NCBI GenBank assembly: GCA_036897485.1
Contig: JAYMTF010000964.1
Location: 1 to 27,736, forward strand
Origin: Pelargonium nanum
Taxonomy: Eukaryota > Streptophyta > Magnoliopsida > Geraniales > Geraniaceae
Direction: 5' to 3'
Length of the DNA stretch: 27,736 nucleotides
Part shown: piece by piece, positions 1 to 10,597 of the stretch
How the letters are laid out: each line of letters starts with the position of its first letter
Position numbering within the stretch: position 1 is the stretch's first letter
The notes under the pieces: model-generated
Seen by the model: the letters and a program-made list of their open reading frames with translations, nothing else
Database searches by the model: none
What the model was told of the DNA's origin: nothing
Program-made: the position numbers and the translations under genes

Positions 1-927
1 CAATTGATTTAGGGTACTCCAATTCGCAACTTTATCCATTACTTTTTAACTAGACTCTTATACAAAAATAATAAAGTACTATAGCTAAGCGATTGTCTAG
101 TTTTTACTCATATGAATCCCTATCCAAGCTTTTTAATGAGTGCGTTGGGGATTTTTGGAAGGAAGTATTTTATTCATAGTTCGGTGTACGCTACGCCCCC
201 CTAAAAAAAGTATAAGTATTCTCTTCTACCTTTCCTTTCAATAGAGGGGGAGACTCTTTTCTTTTGAGGATTGATAACCCTCTTGTTTGTTAGATAAAAT
301 ATAAGTGATAAGGGGTAGGCTGTGATGGGGACGTCAGGATTAACGTGTTTTAAATTCAATTTAATAAGCAAAATTTGTATGAATTTAATTAGTGTCAGAA
401 GCGCTTGTATATTAGATTTCAAGTTCAATCGGTATTATATTATGGAGTCTCTCTCAAAACAAAAAAGGAATGCCGAACGTTCAAATTCATATATTATAAA
501 TTCCTTATATAAATTTCTCTATTTTTAAAAACCCAGTTATGATTTGCAATGTTTATTCCATTTTATGGATCTACTATTTATATAAAAGGGGCTATTAAAT
601 GAACGTGTTCTAATTTATTATTTCCTATATCCCCAAGAAAATTGACTGCGTTTTCTTATAATTAAAGTTTAAACAAGTGTTCGATCAACTAAGATTTTAA
701 AAGGAATATTTAAAGTCTATTCGACTCTCTATTTTAAAGATTTTAAATATATTAATAATACGACTTTTGCTTTGGGCACTTCTCCAAGTTTTTTCATAAG
801 TATTCCTTATAAGTAGGCCGTATAAGAAATGAATCTAATGAAATCACTTAAACATATAAGTTTTTTAGTGCTTTAATTCACAAGCAAGGGTCTGAGGTAT
901 ATTAAATCTGTTTAGGACTCTTATGTA
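1..927. other. Non-coding, no gene recognised
   Basis: I see no protein, tRNA or rRNA signature in this leading stretch. It is A+T-rich with a short C-run near 195 followed by an A-run, and G+C clusters of the type scattered through the whole window (for example around 245). Two overlapping antisense open frames of 68 and 75 codons lie between 201 and 528. Neither has protein-like composition or a recognisable motif, and at least one must be a shadow of the other. Confidence 0.5.
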
Positions 928-1000
928 TAGAATATATCCAAGTGGTAAGGCAACCCCCCTTTTGGCACCGGCATGCAAGGGTTCTAATCCTGTAAAGGAA
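928..1000 (+). pseudogene. Degenerate trnQ(UUG)-like sequence
   Basis: The block running from the D-arm (CCAAGTGGTAAGGC, 938-951) through a TTTTGG anticodon loop to ACCGGCATGCAAGG and a TTCTAAT T-loop (982-988) follows plant mitochondrial tRNA-Gln(UUG) closely as I remember that gene. The 5' acceptor strand TAGAATA differs from the expected TGGAGTA by two transitions. The fold is damaged. The 5' side of the anticodon stem has become a C-run that pairs at only two positions, the T-stem has one mismatch, and the 3' acceptor strand AAAGGAA pairs with the 5' strand at only two of seven positions. It lies 20 bases from a converging open frame. I read it as a decayed or repair-dependent trnQ. The identity is fairly secure; function is doubtful. 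Confidence 0.55.
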
Positions 1001-1020
1001 CACAATACACAATTAAGAAC

Positions 1021-1245
1021 CTATGGATAAAGGTTTACAGGCGCGGGAAGATCTCGACCAATATCGCTTAAAAGCAAGACTTTATAAAAAATCGTTAATA
1101 AGATAAAGACTAGGATGAAAATAACGGTAATGATTGGATTAGAAAAGGGAACCATACCATGCGAACGAATAAATGCGGCTGCTCCTAAAGAAGACATTTG
1201 CTGTAGAAATAAGTGGGACTTAATAATTCTAAAAACTGAACTCAC
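1021..1245 (-). CDS. Short membrane-type open frame, unidentified
   Basis: This 74-codon frame starts at GTG (1243-1245) and ends in TAG. An internal ATG gives a shorter alternative beginning MSSLGAAAF. The product would have an N-terminal amphipathic stretch, then one strong transmembrane segment (about residues 35-58, ITVIFILVFILLTIFYKVLL) and a polar, proline-containing tail ending GRDLPAPVNLYP. T is clearly enriched at second codon positions, as in membrane proteins, and Ala, Gly and Pro are more frequent than random A+T-rich DNA would give. I do not recognise a family. It does not match the small plastid photosystem or cytochrome b6f subunits, nor the plant mitochondrial nad, cox or atp subunits that I can recall. 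It could be an exon, a remnant, or a chance frame. It converges on the trnQ-like sequence. Confidence 0.3.
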   Translation of the reverse strand: MSSVFRIIKSHLFLQQMSSLGAAAFIRSHGMVPFSNPIITVIFILVFILLTIFYKVLLLSDIGRDLPAPVNLYP

Positions 1246-2697
1246 AACACATTATTTATACAAGTAACATTTACCAACGCCTTAGATCTACTAAGCTAAC
1301 TAGTCTAAAAAGTCCTTATAATTTCTTGGTCGATCGTGTTTCTCCTATTGCTTCACTTCAGCAGGATGAATTCAAACAAGATAGCAACTGCTTAGTTTAA
1401 ATTTCAAATTATTATACTAAGATATCCGTTTAAAGAAATTGTAGAAGAAAGCTCATCTGGCTAAAGGTGAGCTTGTGATAATGGAATTTATAAAGTATAA
1501 AGTACCGGAAGTTCAAAACTAGTTTATTAAAACCTAAGCTGGTAGTTAAAGGAACAAAAGTAAAAAAAGCCAAATAAAGCACTGAGTGAGCATACAGCTT
1601 ATCCAGTTGGGACGACACGGACAGCGAAGCTAAATCGATGTTTGTGTTTTTTTTAGGTATTCTTTAGGTTACACTGAGAGCGGGAAGTCTAGTTTTTTAT
1701 ATCTTTGTGGTCGTTAATTCTCCTTTTAGTAAGAACGAGGGTTAGTACAGGTTGCAGGAAAGACCACTTTAATCTTTGGATTTTTAGAGTTTAGTTCTGT
1801 TCGATTTAAGCTCTATGCTCTAAAATCTTTCAATAAAATCCTCTGATATCAAACACTTGTTTTGGTACTATATTAGAATTTAAATATTAGTCTTTCGTAT
1901 TTCTTATATTAAGTCTTGATAAGGGTATAAGGTTTCATTCTTTGTTTATGAACTTTCATATAAATTAAGTAAAGAATCCGCTTTTTAGTAGAACCTAGGT
2001 AAATTTTCGCTATAAAGATAAAGGAGTCCCTTTAACTAAATAGAGGAGGCCTCTCTTATATTAGTGTTATTAGGATACTTTATAACTATTCTAGTTAAGT
2101 TCTATTTTTTATTCACAAGCTATTTAATGAAACTCTTGGATTTGAATATACTAAACTTTGCCACCTATTGATTATATGGGAGGACGGTTCAACTCCACTC
2201 AACTTTGCAATATATCTTGTTTTCGCATCGGCTTAAAAATTAAGTTCTATGGAAATACCTAATATCTACGGTTCAAAATTGGAATATATACTTTTTGAAA
2301 TTCCCTGTTTTTGATAAGGCTTTTGCTAGACAACCAGCCCTCCCCGAGCGCTGCAGTGTAAATTTTGCATGCCAATTATATTATCTTAAGCTTGTTTCAT
2401 ATGATCCGTACTAACGTAAATAACTACGTAAACAGAGTCGGTTACTCATAAACAGCATCTCAAAACTATAAAGAAAAGCTATACTATGGAAAATCCTCGA
2501 GTATCAAAAAGATATAATACTAAAAGCTACGCTCCTCACAAAAAGAGTAACTTTAAACTAACAACATGGAAATCCTTCTTTTACAAATATCCAAGAGAAA
2601 CTCCTAACCTTTAACTTCCTCAATACAAACCTAAAAAGAGGTTCCTTTGAGGGCGCTCTAAATCCCTATTTTTAGATGCTTACCTTCCTTATGGTTA
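1246..2697. other. Non-coding with one G+C-rich spot
   Basis: No gene is recognised. A compact G+C-rich spot at about 2333-2356 (CCAGCCCTCCCC followed by GAGCGCTGCAG) stands out from the A+T-rich background and contains the palindromes AGCGCT and CTGCAG. A 62-codon minus-strand frame at 1430-1618 has no coding bias that I can see. Confidence 0.45.
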
Positions 2698-2714
2698 ATA
2701 CGATTCGAACCCAT
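2698..2714 (-). pseudogene. tRNA T-arm-like relic
   Basis: Read on the minus strand, ATGGG - TTCGAAT - CGTAT forms a T-arm with four of five stem pairs and a canonical T-loop, followed by TAACC. No D-arm or matching acceptor strand is found at the right distance upstream. The only other structure nearby is a TGAC-AAAT-GTCA hairpin. The arm resembles that of a mitochondrial tRNA-Ser or another tRNA, but the species cannot be assigned. It is most likely an eroded fragment, and chance is possible. Confidence 0.2.
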
Positions 2715-3875
2715 ACCTGCCTATGGTTTGACATTTGTCATAACGTGCCTTTGTCTTGTTATATTTCCTCGATTAGAACCTTCATACATGCACTTCCTAA
2801 CCCTGTGTTATACTTTTTATATTAAAGGGGCCCCTAATATCTTAGTGGTTGTGCACTTTTATTCCGCCGATAACTATTAGTAAAGCATTCTGAGACTCTC
2901 TTTATGTTGGGATAAGAGATCATACTTAGTTTAGAGTAAATAAGGTTAAAGTGCCGTGGGAGAATTAGGTTTGTTTGGACTTTTTAGAGTACAACTACCC
3001 TTTTAGTATATAGTCTGACATACTTAAGTATGAACTTAAGTTGAGGAATCAACTAGGAATATGACAAAAAGACCAAAAAAGAGGTTTCATGACTTTATAT
3101 CTAGAAAGCTTTTAGTTTTCAGTTTATATTGATTGCGATCTATATACGATTTTTTTTTTCTACGTCTTCAAAAAGGGGGTTAGATAAAATAACTGGAAAA
3201 AAGAACCCTTTTTAGTAAACCAGGACTTTGCCTGCCAGTATTTAAGGTTATACCGAGGACTCTGTTATTATATATTATATTAGCATTTTATACTCAGTTA
3301 AAAGCCCCAATATTTTATTTTTACAAGAAAGGTAAAATCTGATACTTTATTGGGTTAAGAGTTTCTTATGCCTTTTATTTAATTATAATGTCACACTAAA
3401 TTCAATACTAGAGTATGCATTTAACTTGGTTAGCTCTTTTTCCATATTGTTTTTTTATAGTACTTCATAGAATAATGTTCTTTGGGTAGGAAGTGTGGAT
3501 TATAGAATGTCCACCTGAAAGGATAACAGAACCCTCTTAGTTAATCGATTAAAACCCCTTACTTTTGACTTCTCATAGAGAGATTTAGGAGATATTTTTC
3601 TGTATTTAGGGGTATATAAGTATTTAGTTATCCCTTTAGGGTTCATATAGATAATAATCTCTTTTTTATCTATATTCGTATTATTACACTTAGCAATTTA
3701 TCGTAATTAAAGGGTAAAACTATAAAAACTGTATAAATGACTTGACTATACCCCGGTGTTCCCACTAGTGGAAATAAAAGTAAATTAACTCAGTTACTTT
3801 TTTACTAAAAATTCATACGAAGAAGCACTAACTAAGTGAATTGGTAAATGAGTAAAATGGCAAACCGACGTATTC
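2715..3875. other. Non-coding with AT-rich hairpins
   Basis: No gene is recognised. Two clean inverted repeats are present. CATACTTAAGTATG at 3019-3032 is a perfect 14-base palindrome. A 10-bp stem ATATAGATAA/TTATCTATAT (3645-3654 with 3666-3675) closes an 11-base loop. GGATAACAG near 3521 recalls a conserved large-subunit rRNA motif, but its flanks do not fit. Confidence 0.45.
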
Positions 3876-4064
3876 TTAAATTTTTATGAAACCTGATAAA
3901 GGTGTAAAAACTTTGATCCAGCTCATATAACCATAAGGTGTAATTTCTAGTCTTGGCTCTTCTATGAGGTCATTCCAATAGCTACCAAGTTCTCTAGGAA
4001 TTTTAGGGCCTAAAAAGGAAAAATTACCCTGTTTATTTTCAAGGGTTATCCTAGGCTCATCCAC
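3876..4064 (-). CDS. Short soluble-type open frame, unidentified
   Basis: The frame has 62 codons from GTG (4062-4064) to TAA. It stays open for 15 more codons upstream, to about 4109, without an ATG. The product is unusually protein-like for this window: acidic and proline/glycine-containing, with segments such as FLGPKIPRELGSYWND and EEPRLEITPYGYMSW. By hand count, purines occupy about two thirds of first codon positions against about 45 percent of third positions, the expected direction for coding DNA. I recognise no domain. A LAGLIDADG-type intron endonuclease, a ribosomal protein piece and a mitochondrial exon were considered, and no diagnostic motif was found. The open 5' side without a start would suit an exon. 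A well-formed hairpin lies about 45-70 bases further upstream (4153-4180). Confidence 0.3.
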   Translation of the reverse strand: MDEPRITLENKQGNFSFLGPKIPRELGSYWNDLIEEPRLEITPYGYMSWIKVFTPLSGFIKI

Positions 4065-4152
4065 GGATGAAATTTTATAAACTATTACTTGGGCATATCC
4101 ATAGGTTTTTTAGATATATCTTGATTCTTTAAAGCAGGAGTCAAAGGGTTCC

Positions 4153-4180
4153 GGTATCTCAATTTGCTAGAGCAAATACC
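4153..4180. repeat. Two-tier hairpin
   Basis: Outer pairs GGTA/TACC and inner pairs TTTGC/GCAAA close a TAGA tetraloop, with a six-base bulge on the 5' side. It lies upstream of the minus-strand open frame ending at 3876, so it would fall in that frame's 5' region. A regulatory role is only a guess. Confidence 0.35.
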
Positions 4181-6499
4181 TAAAAAGTACTAATCAAAAG
4201 TATTGCACTTAGTAACTTGGTTTTTGAAGAGGGTCACTTATTATTGTGTTAAAATTATCTATCCTATATTTTCTTTCACGCCCTGTTTAAACTTACTATA
4301 GATATCTCATAGTCTCGAGAAGAACCAAAGCTAGCCCATTCTTATCCTCTAACAAACTAATTTACTCTGTGTATAGTAGTAAAATAGGTATATCATTTTA
4401 TTAGATATCTTTGCTTGATAGGTTTACACAAACTCTCAAGCGTATGAATCTAGATTGGGAAGGATTTAACCTGTTTGAGCTTTTTTATAATAAAAATCTT
4501 ATTTGTCAAAGATTTCCCCATATTTTTTTCTAACATATTCGTTTCAAGGCGTAGATATAAGGACCCTCTCTCAATAACCTCAAGGGGAAGCCCTGAAAAC
4601 GGAATCCATAAAGTATTTATTTCTGTTAAAAGAAACAGGACTAGTTAAACTTAAGAATATTCTAGATATAGATGCTCTTTTCCCCCTTTTTACCTGATTT
4701 TGTTATAGCTAGAAAAGGCAGAACTTTACATCTTATGAAAAGATATTAACTAAAAAGAATTCTGTAGATGTCTACTACTACTATTAAACTAAGATAATGC
4801 AATTGTAGCATCTATATAGACTACAAGTATACTCATTACAAAAAGGAACGCCTCTTTAAGGAATAGAACTGGAATTCCCGATTATGAAATTACCAATTCT
4901 AAAGTAAAAAGGACTTCTTTCTAATAATTTAAACTGGGGATTCCCAGTTTTATAAGGATGAAGTAATTACTTGGAGTTAATAAGACTCACTTTTTTAAGT
5001 AAGGAGTAAGGATAATTTATTAGAAAAGAACTCTAAAATCATCTAAAGCTTTAAAGGCGATTCCAAGAAATATTCTTGCGAATGTTATTAAATGCTATTA
5101 ACGGGTATCTAATCTTGTCAGACTTAAAACCCTTGTAAAGAAGAAAAGCTTACGCAGACTCCTCAGGTATCGAGTTTTTCGTGACGCTTTAAGTAAAAGT
5201 AATTTTATCTTTTGATAATATCGGTATAATCCTTTATTTTGGTTTACTTATATATTTTACTTAGTAGGAGAAGTTAACCTTAATTCTGTTAATTTATTTT
5301 CTTGTCTATGTTCGCTTATTTTGCATAAGCTGAGAGGACTTTTAGTACAGTAAGAAGTTGACCTTGCGTATACATTACCACTCGAGAAGATAGATATAAG
5401 TCCTATACTTATAACCTGAAAACGTAAGCATTGGTGACAAAAGAAACCTGTGCTGAATATAACCCGGAATAGTATATTTAGGATACCCTTGAAAAATTTA
5501 TAAATTAGTAGCGGTTAATAGTAAAACTTTCAGGTGTTTTCTATATATGCACAAAACCTCGCTTGAGCATCTCTAGGAAAAGCGGAATTGTAAGGTGAGG
5601 GATTATGAACCTATTCTTTCGTATCCTCTTTCTGTAACAGAGATAGAACGGTTTTTTTCAATTCCTTAGCTATCGTATAACGATATAGCTATGATTTCAA
5701 GCACTTTGGGTGTCTTTAGTCCTCGTTATCCTTAAAACCTCTTACCCAGGATATTACGCCTTGCTTATAGATATATCCAAAGGTAAGGAAGTCAGTAACT
5801 CCCTTTCAATTTGAAGCTGTTGTAAATTGAGGATAGAGGACATAGCGTATGCTTACTTTGCTTAGAGTAATACTACGAAAACACACTAAGGAAAGGCCCA
5901 TATTAATACTAAATATTAGGTTAAGATATCCTGCAAAGTTATATACTCAGAATCCGCTACTTTATAAAGTTTATAACCAAAAAATAATTTTAATATAATC
6001 TAAAATACAAGATTACCTTAATTACAACAAATCGGAGAAAAGGCTATAAAATCCTTTTACACAAGGGTGCCGCATTAAAACATTAGACTATTTACATCTC
6101 ATTGATAAGCTATATAAGTAGGCTAAGTCGAGGATCGCCGGTTTTATATCAATATAATATAGGAGTTGATTGGCCCCTCGATCCGATACGAAAAAAGGTT
6201 TACACAGTGTAAATATTAGCTTATTAAACTAGGCTTTAATTTTTTTGGCTTTAGAACAGGGAATTCCTTTTTCCTAGAACAACAAGGATCCTCTGATGTT
6301 ACCACCCTATATAGAGGAAATACAAGAAAGAAAAAAGTAAATCACTGGATTCTTTATTTACCCGTCTTGTGATTTAAGGTACGAAACTCTTTTGAAAGAA
6401 CACATGAAATTTTTAATTACTTTCCGAATATTTCCTCTTAATTGAGAGACACATAGAATTACCTATTATGGTTAAGTTATGAATGGACTTTCTCAGAGG
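4181..6499. other. Non-coding with small palindromes
   Basis: No gene is recognised. A perfect 8-bp stem AAACTGGG/CCCAGTTT with a GATT loop lies at 4931-4950. A 9-bp stem with a two-base bulge lies at 5668-5690 (AGCTATCGT, loop ATA, ACG-AT-ATAGCT). At 5766-5788 the bases from TATAGA to GGTAAGG nearly repeat the acceptor and D-arm of the trnQ-like sequence at 926-950, but no anticodon arm follows. Confidence 0.4.
4931..4950. repeat. Perfect 8-bp hairpin, GATT loop
   Basis: AAACTGGG (4931-4938) pairs completely with CCCAGTTT (4943-4950) around a four-base loop. It is the cleanest of many short G+C-cored palindromes in the window. Plant and algal organelle spacers often carry such dispersed elements. 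No transcript boundary can be inferred from it. Confidence 0.6.
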
Positions 6500-6533
6500 C
6501 CCTTATGTCGGCGCCGCCTAGGTAAGGGTTTTT
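6500..6533 (+). terminator. G+C-rich hairpin followed by T-run
   Basis: CCCTTA (6500-6505) pairs with TAAGGG (6523-6528) around a very G+C-rich interior that contains GGCGCC and CCTAGG palindromes. Five T residues follow directly. The shape is that of a factor-independent terminator or an RNA 3'-end stabiliser on the plus strand. No gene is seen upstream, so there is nothing obvious for it to terminate. It may simply be one of the dispersed G+C palindromes. Confidence 0.3.
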
Positions 6534-9500
6534 ATATTTGTGCTTTTTCCTTGTATCTTACTATACTATCCTTTATCATTTTATTAGTATTAAAGGTAAT
6601 GGTATTACGGGATATTTAACTATAAGAGCCTCAAAATGGATCCTAGTTACAGTTTTTAACCAGGTATAAGTTCAAACTGCCCTTTTTTGTGATGCTTATC
6701 TTATAGTAGCTTGGCGGTGTAATACAAAAGGAAGCAAATTTGTTTTCATTGGGGGCACTAGTCCTTCTTGGAGTTCTTAAGGTAAGGGGAAGAGAGTATA
6801 AAAACTATGTATTCTAATTCTATGTAATAAAATTCTCTATTTTGTTGTTAAATGATTTTTATGGTAATCCTAGAGTTTTTTGTAATTTGTCATAAGGGGT
6901 TCTAATACTGATATAATTCTAAGGAGGTTATAAGATGGTATTTCATTGGTTCAAACAACTTCCCCTCTTTTTGAATTGTAGTTCCTATTTCTACAGTTGA
7001 GAACAGCGAAGTAAACGAGGTTTTTTATCCTTTAAGTTACGTATATGATTCAAGGGTCTTTCGTAGCAATAGGAGTGGGCGATACCAAGGACATGACACT
7101 CTCGTTTACAGTGTTATATAAGCAAGAGAAATTATATAGTACAATTCTAGTATCCTTTCTTTATAAACTTAGGGTTAAAAACAAAACCCCTCCCGAATAA
7201 AAAGATCTGAAATCTCCTAAATGCTGTTACAGTGCGCCCCATTGTTTTTCCTAAAAATTGAGTTTAATTGTGTAACTGAAGTTATTAAAAACCTTAAGTA
7301 GTCTATATTTCTTCATTAGGTGCATATAAGCATAAAGGGTAGTCCGAGAAGCTTCCTATTATTCCTTTACTTTTTTAAACCTGGAGTTTATCAATTAAAC
7401 TTTCTACGTCAAATACAGGGGTATGTTTACTTTTTGAAAAACCTTGGACTGTCATGCAGTAAAATATAAAGCTAAACTAGAAAGAAGAAGCAGACCTCAT
7501 TCACATAAATGTAACGCAGCAAATATCTAACTCGAAAGAATTTCTAAGAAGCTGTTCAAGGATGGCTCACTAACTTATACTTGCTTATACTTGGTTGGGA
7601 TTACAAAATGTATGATATACCCTTTTTTATAGCTGAATATACTCGGTAGAGAAACATAAACCGAATTTTCTAATAAATGATTGCCTCGAAAAGGGATATC
7701 TGGAAAAGCTACTATGAAAAAATGTCATCTCAAACCAAGTGTTTTCCATATACTAGATCCGCTTTTACAACTTGGAAAAACCCAGAAGACAGCTCTTAGG
7801 TAGGATCTCTTTGGACTGTAGGCGGGTCTATAAACCTTTAGTTTAGGAAACCTTTATCTCAAGAAGAATCCCAGAAAGTTAAACTCTTTCCTGAATTGAG
7901 TATCGCTTAGGTATAACTCTGAAGTTTTAATGTATAAATTTTTTTAGTTGCTCCTGATTATAGTGTTTTATTAATTTTAGTTATTGATATGAGCTTTTGA
8001 GTTTTTTACTTTGCAGAGACTTATACTTTACAAAAACTTTGAACGCAGAGGTATACTAAGGAAGGATCCACTGAAGTTCCCTTTATTAAGTACTTATAGC
8101 TCAATATCTATATTTTCGAAGTCTTATAGATTATATAGGAGTACACTATTTATTAGCAACTGGATAAGAACATGAACTTTATTAATTAACTACATTTGAT
8201 GAAAGCTTGAAAAGAACCGTAAAATACAGATAAGATGTTTTCCATTTATGAGGATTGGAAGAAAGCAGTCCTAAAACCCGAAGGATAAGATTGAGAGTTT
8301 TTCTTATTTATATACACCAAGTTTTATGCTTGTTAACCCGGATACTTGAATCCCTTTTACTTACAATTAAGGCATCCTATGAGTACCTGATTTCTATAAG
8401 TGCATACGTAAGATTCTTATTTGCAGTATTAGTGGAATACATTTGTGTGCTTTGCTTTTTTGGTTTCATTTATTGAATTTACTTTACTATATGACTAGGT
8501 AGTAATAGCTCTCTCTAAGAAACTAATTAAGGGGTAGTATATTCTATGTATAAGTAATAATAACTTTGTTTGGTAAGTAAAAATAATATATGAAGAACAA
8601 AAACTCTTAATTTCTTCCGTACAAAATAAAGCTGGATTCTCTTGAGTAATTAAATCTAAAACAGGACAATATATTTAGTTACTTTTTGTGAAATTCTATA
8701 AGCACTGGGCGGATTTACTAGTATAGTATCCGGAGTTTAGTTCTAAAGGTTCCTTTACATTTCGTAAATTGAGTGAGACTCTTTTTCTGTATAAATATAA
8801 ATTTTCAACTCTATAAACTCCAACTTTTATACTAGAGACAAGAATATTGTTTTATAAGGTTAACTCCTAAGAGAATCAGAAAAGATAAGAATCAGAATAT
8901 CATATGGAGGGGCTTGTACCTAAAGTTTTTGTCAAGAACGTGAATAATTATATATCTTAAAGTATGTCCTTATTATGGGGCAGTCTTATAAGGAAATTAC
9001 TAGGTTTTTCAAGAAAGTAGTGGAAATAAATTCCTTTAATATTTTTTATATTAAGAATTAATGTCTCTGAAAAGTAGTGAGAGTGTAGAAAAAGCGTAAT
9101 TAAAGGGTCTGCGAATGTATCTTAGTCAGTTCTAGTATCTGAAAATAATAAAACTAAAAGTTTCTAATTAAGTTCTTTATCAAGTAAGGGGTCGGGATAC
9201 TCCTAATACTAGGGAAAGGTAGGAGAGCTACAAAAGTTCGAAGTTGTTACCTTCCCTTGACTGGCTTGTTAGTTAATGTTTGAGTTCTAAGCAGTCTTCT
9301 ATTTGGTGATTTTTCTTTGTACTCTGTAATGAATAAAATTCCGCACAGCCTAACAAAATTTCTTCATTTGGACACTCCCCAAAAGCAATTTTAAAAAGCT
9401 CTTACTTTCCCTTTTGGTTGGTAATTCAGTAATGTATATTGACATTTGTCTAAGAATAAGGACTCCTGTTGTGTATTTACAAATTATATAAACCCAATTT

Positions 9501-9898
9501 TATTAAGGCTTTCGTGCATTATAATGCGAGTTAACATATCTTATTGTAGGATTTTACATCTTCGGAATTTACTTAAGTTTTTACGATATAAAATAAAATC
9601 TATTTGTTCAGAGTCCTTAGGTATATAATACAAAGTCCCGATTAAGAAAGTACTACACGAATTTTCTTAACTCTGGAATAAAGGAAAGGCTAATTAAGTA
9701 GGAAAACTCGATTTTAGGCACTACAGTCTAAACAGGGAAGCTTATTATATTATATATCAAATTAAACTAGGAGACTCTAACTAGGTTAAATCCCTTGAAA
9801 TACCTTATACGCTTTGTCTTATATTGTCGGCGAAATATGAGGTTTCAAAGCCCTGCCAATTATATCAAAAAAGTGAAATAGCTATAAAATTTTTTATG
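6534..9898. other. Non-coding, no gene recognised
   Basis: No rRNA, tRNA or protein motif is seen. A perfect tandem duplication of the 10-mer CTTATACTTG lies at 7574-7593. A 73-codon plus-strand frame at 8255-8476 would encode two hydrophobic segments, but it has only weak codon-position bias and no known motif, so I do not call it a gene. Confidence 0.45.
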
Positions 9899-10100
9899 TG
9901 AGCCTCATTGATGAGCCCACGGGTAGCTGCTTAGTCTTAGGTATTTACTAAGAGACGCTTCTGAGATAAGGAAGTTTGCGTCCTTGCTATAGGGAATACT
10001 ACCCAAGCAGCCAGGTCACACAGAATTGCTTGCGTGAGCATGCGGCCGCCTATAAGCGTATGTAACGAATAGCCAGGTTACCTGAGAAGCATTCCACATA
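9899..10100 (+). ncRNA. Compact multi-stem structured block, unassigned RNA
   Basis: About 190 bases are richer in G+C than the surroundings and dense in complementary segments. GGGTAG (9921-9926) can pair with CTACCC (9999-10004), and the adjacent GCTGCTT (9926-9932) with AAGCAGC (10005-10011). Together these cross, giving a pseudoknot or two alternative states. Inside lie TCTTAG/CTAAGA (9935-9940 with 9948-9953) and GACGC..TTC/GAA..GCGTC (9954-9982). Downstream lie GCATGCG/CGTATGT (10038-10063, with G-U pairs) and CAGG-TTA-CCTG. The loop region contains a GCGGCCGC octamer, very rare in DNA of this composition. I compared it from memory with 16S and 23S rRNA segments, RNase P RNA, 5S rRNA and group II intron domain V. 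Some short stretches resemble rRNA, but none align convincingly. It may be an rRNA fragment, an intron core or an unknown RNA. The strand is not certain. Confidence 0.35.
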
Positions 10101-10551
10101 AAACAACTTGTAAATAATGGAGGTAATACTATATTAAATCCTAGGTATAAGAAATTTTAATTTAAGGGGATTCCAATTACGAAACCGAGACTCAGAGAGA
10201 TGAAAAAGGTAGACTCTTAAGAAAGCTTTCTTTACTTTTGGTTCTGTAAGTAAAAATATGAAAAGTACTGACTCTAAAGTATCCTTAGTTCCTTGCCTAG
10301 GAATGCGTTTTATGTAAGGTATCATCTAAAAAATATATAATCTTGAAGTGCTAATATCTATAGTAGTAAAGAGGAGAGGTATAATCACTAAGTAGAGCAC
10401 TAAAATTCTTCTTAACCCAGAGTATTTTACTCGAATAAAACACAGACAGTAGGGGGAGTCGCTTCTATTAATTAAATTAATCTTAGAATCTGTGTTTGAA
10501 ACCGCATAAAAAGTTACATAGTAGTTAAACCTTTTAAATATTTAAAAAAGT
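10101..10551. other. Non-coding, no gene recognised
   Basis: A 63-codon minus-strand frame (10134-10325) lies here without recognisable motifs. AAGTAGAGCAC near 10390 resembles a D-arm, but nothing tRNA-like follows it. Confidence 0.4.
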
Positions 10552-10597
10552 AGAGCAATGACTTATCGACTGTAAACCCGAGGGTTCAAACCGGTTC
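10552..10597 (+). pseudogene. tRNA-Tyr-like relic (GUA)
   Basis: A D-arm-like GTAGAGCA, a CTGTAAA anticodon loop (10570-10576, anticodon GTA for Tyr) and a GGGTTCAAACC T-loop region occur in the right order. The anticodon stem has only about three pairs, the T-stem barely pairs, and the space between anticodon stem and T-stem is too short, especially for tRNA-Tyr, which has a long variable arm in most organelles. No acceptor stem can be drawn. I read it as an eroded or partly deleted tRNA sequence. A chance assembly of tRNA-like words is the alternative. Confidence 0.2.

Noticed and set aside
3515-3530. GGATAACAG, a conserved LSU rRNA word
   Set aside because: Flanking bases do not match the LSU context on either side. 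Taken as coincidence.
8255-8476. 73-codon frame with two hydrophobic segments
   Set aside because: TTG start and only a small difference between first- and third-position purine content. Hydrophobic runs are common in T-rich random frames. Possible, but not supported.
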